A stretch of DNA of 8,970 nucleotides from Chloroflexota bacterium. GTDB taxonomy: Bacteria > Chloroflexota > Dehalococcoidia > Dehalococcoidales > UBA3254. The notes under the pieces are model-generated. The model did not search any database. It was given only the letters and a program-made list of their open reading frames with translations, and was not told where the DNA came from. The position numbers and the translations under genes are program-made. The DNA lies in NCBI GenBank assembly GCA_017860765.1, contig JAGDMY010000041.1:1-8970 (forward strand), read 5' to 3'. How positions within the stretch are numbered: the first letter of the stretch is position 1; every line of letters starts with the position of its first letter. Below are positions 5,449-8,970 of the stretch, piece after piece.

Positions 5449-8400
5449 GCGGCCCTCCGGCTTTTCACTATCAAGCTTCTCAATAATGAGGTCATCAGCA
5501 TTCACCAGCTGGCCCAACCGTTTTTTTAAGTTGGGGGACCAATCTATATAAACGTTAGTGAGTTTAAGATTGGTAATCCTGTCCATATTGATTACCCTTA
5601 AATGGACTTCATCCCTTCCGCGGGAGTCTTTCAAGACTTCCATAAGTTGATTTAAATAAGACTCATCCCGGGCTTCATCTTCAGTCTCGTGGATGACAAT
5701 GGTCAATTTTTGGAGTTCTGATGCTGCGTTGGGTTTACCGTTCACCCCGCTGGATGCCCGGCCATTATCCAGGCTATTTTTGACCGGTTGATCGGGTCTT
5801 CGATTGGCGTTATTGCGGGTACTGACCAGTATCGTGGGGCCTGGTACAGCTCCCGGGCGATAAGCTTCAACTGCCTCACAGGTCACCTGAACCCTGTCAT
5901 CTTTTACTTTGACCTTTCCATTGATCATTAAAAAACTGCTTTCTTTCCATAGTTCTCTGGTCTCCTCATAATTGCGAGGCCAGACCATCACTTCAATGCT
6001 GGCAGCATCATCTTCGACTATGGCGCTGCCAAAAGCACGGTGGTCTTTGGTAAACAGCTCCCGTACAGAGGAGACCATCCCCACCAGAACGATGCTTTGT
6101 CCATCCAGTTCGGCATTAATCTGCGAAGGTAAAAGGGTATTTTCCGTATTGATCTCCCGGGAATACCTGGCAAAAGGATGTTCGGAGAGATAAATCCCCA
6201 TAAGCTCTTTTTCCCAGGCCAGTTTCTCTTTCGCGGTAACATCATCCTGGAGGAGTTCTATATTCGGCATGGGAACGGAGGACACTTCTCCGAAGAGGTC
6301 AAACATGGTCGACTGCCCGGTGCTGCGTAGTTTGTGCTCAGTTTGCGCCAGGGAGATCAGCCTGGCCACATTATTTAACAGGGCACCCCGGCTTCCCAAT
6401 CCGTCGAGCCCTCCGGCTTTGATCAGGCTCTCCAAAACACGATGGTTAACGCACTGAGGGTCTGCCCGCCGGCAGAAATCCTCTATAGACCTGAAAGGGC
6501 CATGTTGCTGGCGCTCGGCTATCAGCGGCTCAACTGCCCCGGGGCCTACATTTTTAATCGCGGCCAGACCAAAACGTATGGCTGGTTTTTCCGGGTTGCC
6601 ACTATCTTCAATAGAGAAAGTAACCTGACTGCGGTTAATATCCGGAGGCAGGACAGAGATGCCCAGACGACGACACTCAGAAATTGCCGAGCTGACCTTA
6701 TCCTGCATATCGGAGTTGGTCATCAAAAAGGCGGTCATATACTCCGCAGGAAAATTAGCTTTAAGATAAGCAGTCTGATAGGCGATAAGGGCATAGCTGA
6801 CACTATGGGCCTTATTAAAGGCATATCCGGCAAAGGGTTCGATTAGCGCAAAGATCTCATTGGCAATCTCCTGGGAATAGCCGAGTTTCATAGCGCCATT
6901 GATAAAATTGGTTTTTTCTTTCTGCATCACCTCGGGTATTTTTTTCCCCATTGCCTTGCGGAATATGTCGGCCTGTCCCAGACTATATCCGGCAAACTCC
7001 CGGACGATAAAAAGTACCTGGTCCTGATACACGATGACACCATAAGTCTCCTCCAGGATTTTTTCCAGAGCTGGATGGGGATAATGGATAGGTTCGAGGC
7101 CCTGCTTGGACCTTATGAAGGTGGGGATATGCTCCATGGGGCCGGGCCGGTACAGAGCCACCATAGCGGCGATATCGCTGAAACAGGATGGCTTGAGGTC
7201 CTTAATATAGCGGCGCATACCCGCGCTTTCCAGTTGAAATACCCCGGTGGTTTCCCCCGCAGAGAGAAGTGCGAAGGTCTTCGTGTCATCTATGGGCAAA
7301 TGATATAAGTCTAAATCGACCTTCCGGGTATCGCGGATTATCTCCTTTGCTTTGGCCAATATGGTCAGGTTGGCGAGTCCCAGAAAGTCCATCTTAAGCA
7401 GGCCAATTTTAGCGATATTTTCCATGGAATACTGGGTCATCACCAGGCCGGTCCCCTCGCCCCTGGATACCTGCTGCAAAGGAACATACCGCGTAAGAGG
7501 GTCTTTGGAGATCACGATACCGGCCGCATGAGTGCTGGCATGCCGGGAGATGCCCTCGACTCTTTTGGCTGAATCTATGAGCTTGCGGATAATAGAGTCA
7601 GCCTGATAAATTTCGCGCAGCTCGGCGTTTTCCTGCATGGCTTTGTCCAGAGTCATGCCAACCCCAAAGGGAATCAAACGGGCTACCCGATCTACATCCC
7701 CGTAAGCCATGCCCAGGGCCCGGCCGACATCTCGAATAGCCGCCCGGGCACCCAGCGTACCGAAGGTAATAATCTGGGCTACATGATCGGCCCCGTACTT
7801 GTTGGAAACATAGTCGATCACCTCCTGACGCCTGTAGTCTTCGAAATCTGAGTCTATATCTGGCATCTCCTTGCGCTCAATATTAAGAAAACGTTCGAAG
7901 ACCAGCTTGTGTTCAATAGGGTCGACTGTAGTGATCCCCAGGCAATGCAAAACAATGCTGGCAGCGGCGCTCCCTCTCACCCCGATAAGAATATTTCTTT
8001 TTTGGGCAAAGGTGAGCATGTCCCAGACCACCAGGAAGTAGTTAGCAAACTGGGTCTTTTGTATGACTTCCAACTCGTATTGCAGGCGCTGTTCAATCTC
8101 GGCGGTGGGATGCGGATAGTATTGACGGAAGCCCTCATAACACAGGTCTTTCAAGTATTCCTGGGCACTCTTTCCAGCAGGTAACTCGATTTCCGGCAGG
8201 TGCAGGCGGGAGAAGTCCAGTTTCAGATCACACAGGCTGGCGATACGCTCGGTGTTTTCGATCGCCTCCGGGATGTCCCGGTAAGTCTCCTCCATCTCCC
8301 GGGGACTTTTTAAATAAAAGAAATCACCGGCCATTTTCATGCGCTTTTCATCGTTCACCGTGGAGTTGGTACCAACGCATAACAATATGTCATGAATGCC

Positions 8401-8970
8401 GGCATCCTCCCGGTTGATATAATGGACATCGTTGGTGGCTACCAGCGGAATATTCAGCTCCCGGCTCAGGGAAACCAGTTCACGGTTGATGGTCTCCAGC
8501 TCAGGAATGGGATAGCGTTGAATTTCCAGATAGAAATCGTTGAATACCCTCTGGTACCATAAAGCAGTCTCACGGGCTTCCTTCAACCGGTTTTGCAGGA
8601 TCAACGTAGGAATTTCGCCACCCAGACAGGCGGTCAGGGCAATCAGTCCCTCATGATATTTCTCCAGCAGAACTCTATCTACCTTGGGCCTGTAATAAAA
8701 ACCTTCCAGATGGGCCCGGGTGGTGAGTTGAATCAAATTGCGGTATCCAATCTGGTTTTTAGCCAGAAGGACGATATGATAGCTGCTTTTTTCGGCTGCG
8801 GTGCGACCGGTATGGTCATTCTGAGCAACATAGATTTCACAGCCGATGATAGGTTTGATGCCCGCCTCTTTAGCCGCCAGATAGAAGTCGATAGCTCCAT
8901 ACATGGCGCCGTGGTCAGTAATGGCCAGGCTGCTCATCCCGAGCTCTTTAGTGCGCTGGATAAGTAAAGG
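5446..8970 (-). CDS. dnaE: DNA polymerase III alpha subunit (DnaE), N-terminus cut by window edge
   Basis: The catalytic subunit of the replicative polymerase, with 1174 residues visible. The frame is open to the right edge and starts in mid-protein with PLLIQRTKELGMSSLAITDHG; only about 20-30 N-terminal residues, including the first HxH motif, should be missing. Counting the first visible residue as 1, the PHP domain (about 1-290) keeps metal-site residues D19, H20, E45, H65, C115, D181 and H183. The polymerase core has IGVRGSAAAS at 329-338, PDIDSDF at 370-376 with catalytic D371 and D373, MDFLG at 527-531 with the third catalytic D528, YRPGPM at 607-612, and FNKAHSVSYA at 718-727. A helix-hairpin-helix (about 804-817), clamp-binding motif QSTMFDLF (886-893) and OB fold (about 959-1037) follow. 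A polar, probably disordered linker (about 1040-1085) leads to a small C-terminal alpha/beta domain. It is co-directional with the receiver gene. Confidence 0.97.
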   Translation of the reverse strand, partial: PLLIQRTKELGMSSLAITDHGAMYGAIDFYLAAKEAGIKPIIGCEIYVAQNDHTGRTAAEKSSYHIVLLAKNQIGYRNLIQLTTRAHLEGFYYRPKVDRVLLEKYHEGLIALTACLGGEIPTLILQNRLKEARETALWYQRVFNDFYLEIQRYPIPELETINRELVSLSRELNIPLVATNDVHYINREDAGIHDILLCVGTNSTVNDEKRMKMAGDFFYLKSPREMEETYRDIPEAIENTERIASLCDLKLDFSRLHLPEIELPAGKSAQEYLKDLCYEGFRQYYPHPTAEIEQRLQYELEVIQKTQFANYFLVVWDMLTFAQKRNILIGVRGSAAASIVLHCLGITTVDPIEHKLVFERFLNIERKEMPDIDSDFEDYRRQEVIDYVSNKYGADHVAQIITFGTLGARAAIRDVGRALGMAYGDVDRVARLIPFGVGMTLDKAMQENAELREIYQADSIIRKLIDSAKRVEGISRHASTHAAGIVISKDPLTRYVPLQQVSRGEGTGLVMTQYSMENIAKIGLLKMDFLGLANLTILAKAKEIIRDTRKVDLDLYHLPIDDTKTFALLSAGETTGVFQLESAGMRRYIKDLKPSCFSDIAAMVALYRPGPMEHIPTFIRSKQGLEPIHYPHPALEKILEETYGVIVYQDQVLFIVREFAGYSLGQADIFRKAMGKKIPEVMQKEKTNFINGAMKLGYSQEIANEIFALIEPFAGYAFNKAHSVSYALIAYQTAYLKANFPAEYMTAFLMTNSDMQDKVSSAISECRRLGISVLPPDINRSQVTFSIEDSGNPEKPAIRFGLAAIKNVGPGAVEPLIAERQQHGPFRSIEDFCRRADPQCVNHRVLESLIKAGGLDGLGSRGALLNNVARLISLAQTEHKLRSTGQSTMFDLFGEVSSVPMPNIELLQDDVTAKEKLAWEKELMGIYLSEHPFARYSREINTENTLLPSQINAELDGQSIVLVGMVSSVRELFTKDHRAFGSAIVEDDAASIEVMVWPRNYEETRELWKESSFLMINGKVKVKDDRVQVTCEAVEAYRPGAVPGPTILVSTRNNANRRPDQPVKNSLDNGRASSGVNGKPNAASELQKLTIVIHETEDEARDESYLNQLMEVLKDSRGRDEVHLRVINMDRITNLKLTNVYIDWSPNLKKRLGQLVNADDLIIEKLDSEKPEGR
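5453..5458 (-). promoter_or_regulatory. Ribosome binding site of the receiver gene inside the end of dnaE
   Basis: Minus-strand GGAGGG lies six bases before the receiver ATG and overlaps the last dnaE codons (P-E-G-R). It shows that the receiver can recruit ribosomes itself as well as by reinitiation. Confidence 0.75.
6289..6315 (-). other. dnaE: Predicted sliding-clamp-binding motif in DnaE
   Basis: This segment encodes QSTMFDLFG, after the helix-hairpin-helix and before the OB fold. That is where the E. coli alpha subunit has its internal beta-clamp motif (QADMF). The Q-x-x-M-F-x-L-F pattern is close to the ideal clamp-binding consensus, which supports a processive replicase. Confidence 0.75.

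Noticed and set aside
7957..7986. Frameshift or sequencing error behind the odd DnaE palm motif
   Set aside because: The reading frame and conserved residues on both sides are intact and the change is exactly one codon, so a true variant is more likely than an error.
8935..8937. ATG at 8937 as the dnaE start
   Set aside because: The frame stays open to the window edge and the upstream residues PLLIQRTKELG are conserved DnaE sequence, so this Met is internal and the gene continues beyond the window.
1..8970. CRISPR array, insertion sequence, prophage, tRNA or rRNA
   Set aside because: No spaced repeats, transposase or terminal repeats, integrase, or tRNA-like or rRNA-like sequences were seen. 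All gaps are short and every long gene is a conserved housekeeping or signalling family.

Overview
The window is ordinary bacterial chromosome at mid GC, densely packed, with no mobile element, RNA gene or CRISPR array that I can see. Seven protein genes are supported: a partial LOG-family gene (minus, cut by the left edge), rph (plus), proA and proB (minus), a membrane sensor histidine kinase (plus), a stand-alone receiver-domain response regulator (minus), and dnaE (minus, cut by the right edge). No stretch over about 145 bases lacks a gene.

The organism cannot be fixed from this window. Strong AGGAGG-like ribosome binding sites, GTG and TTG starts and the rph neighbourhood would fit an anaerobic Firmicute. 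However, the DnaE carries a shortened palm signature (IGVRGSAAAS rather than the usual VGPGRGSAAGS) and a long C-terminal tail, which I associate from memory with Chloroflexota (Dehalococcoidia-like) polymerases. I lean to Chloroflexota or a deep clostridial lineage, with low to moderate confidence.

Layout: the LOG gene and rph diverge from a 117-bp intergenic region with interleaved promoters. rph converges on proBA across about 42 bp with no classical terminator. That gap contains a well-formed Shine-Dalgarno and a TTG start leading into a four-codon frame (M-R-L-L-stop), possibly the stub of an rdgB-like gene that commonly follows rph. proB and proA form a two-gene proline biosynthesis operon (glutamate 5-kinase, then glutamyl-5-phosphate reductase). 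The 141-bp gap between proB and the kinase gene contains divergent promoters and a 12-bp tandem repeat.

The most unusual arrangement is at 3857-8970. The histidine kinase gene runs rightward and overlaps by 6 bp, tail to tail, with a leftward gene for a single-domain receiver. The receiver start overlaps the dnaE stop (TGATG), so it appears translationally coupled to the replicative polymerase alpha subunit. A likely cognate kinase-receiver pair is therefore split over two strands, with the receiver attached to a replication gene. The pairing and any link to replication are inference; the overlaps are directly visible.
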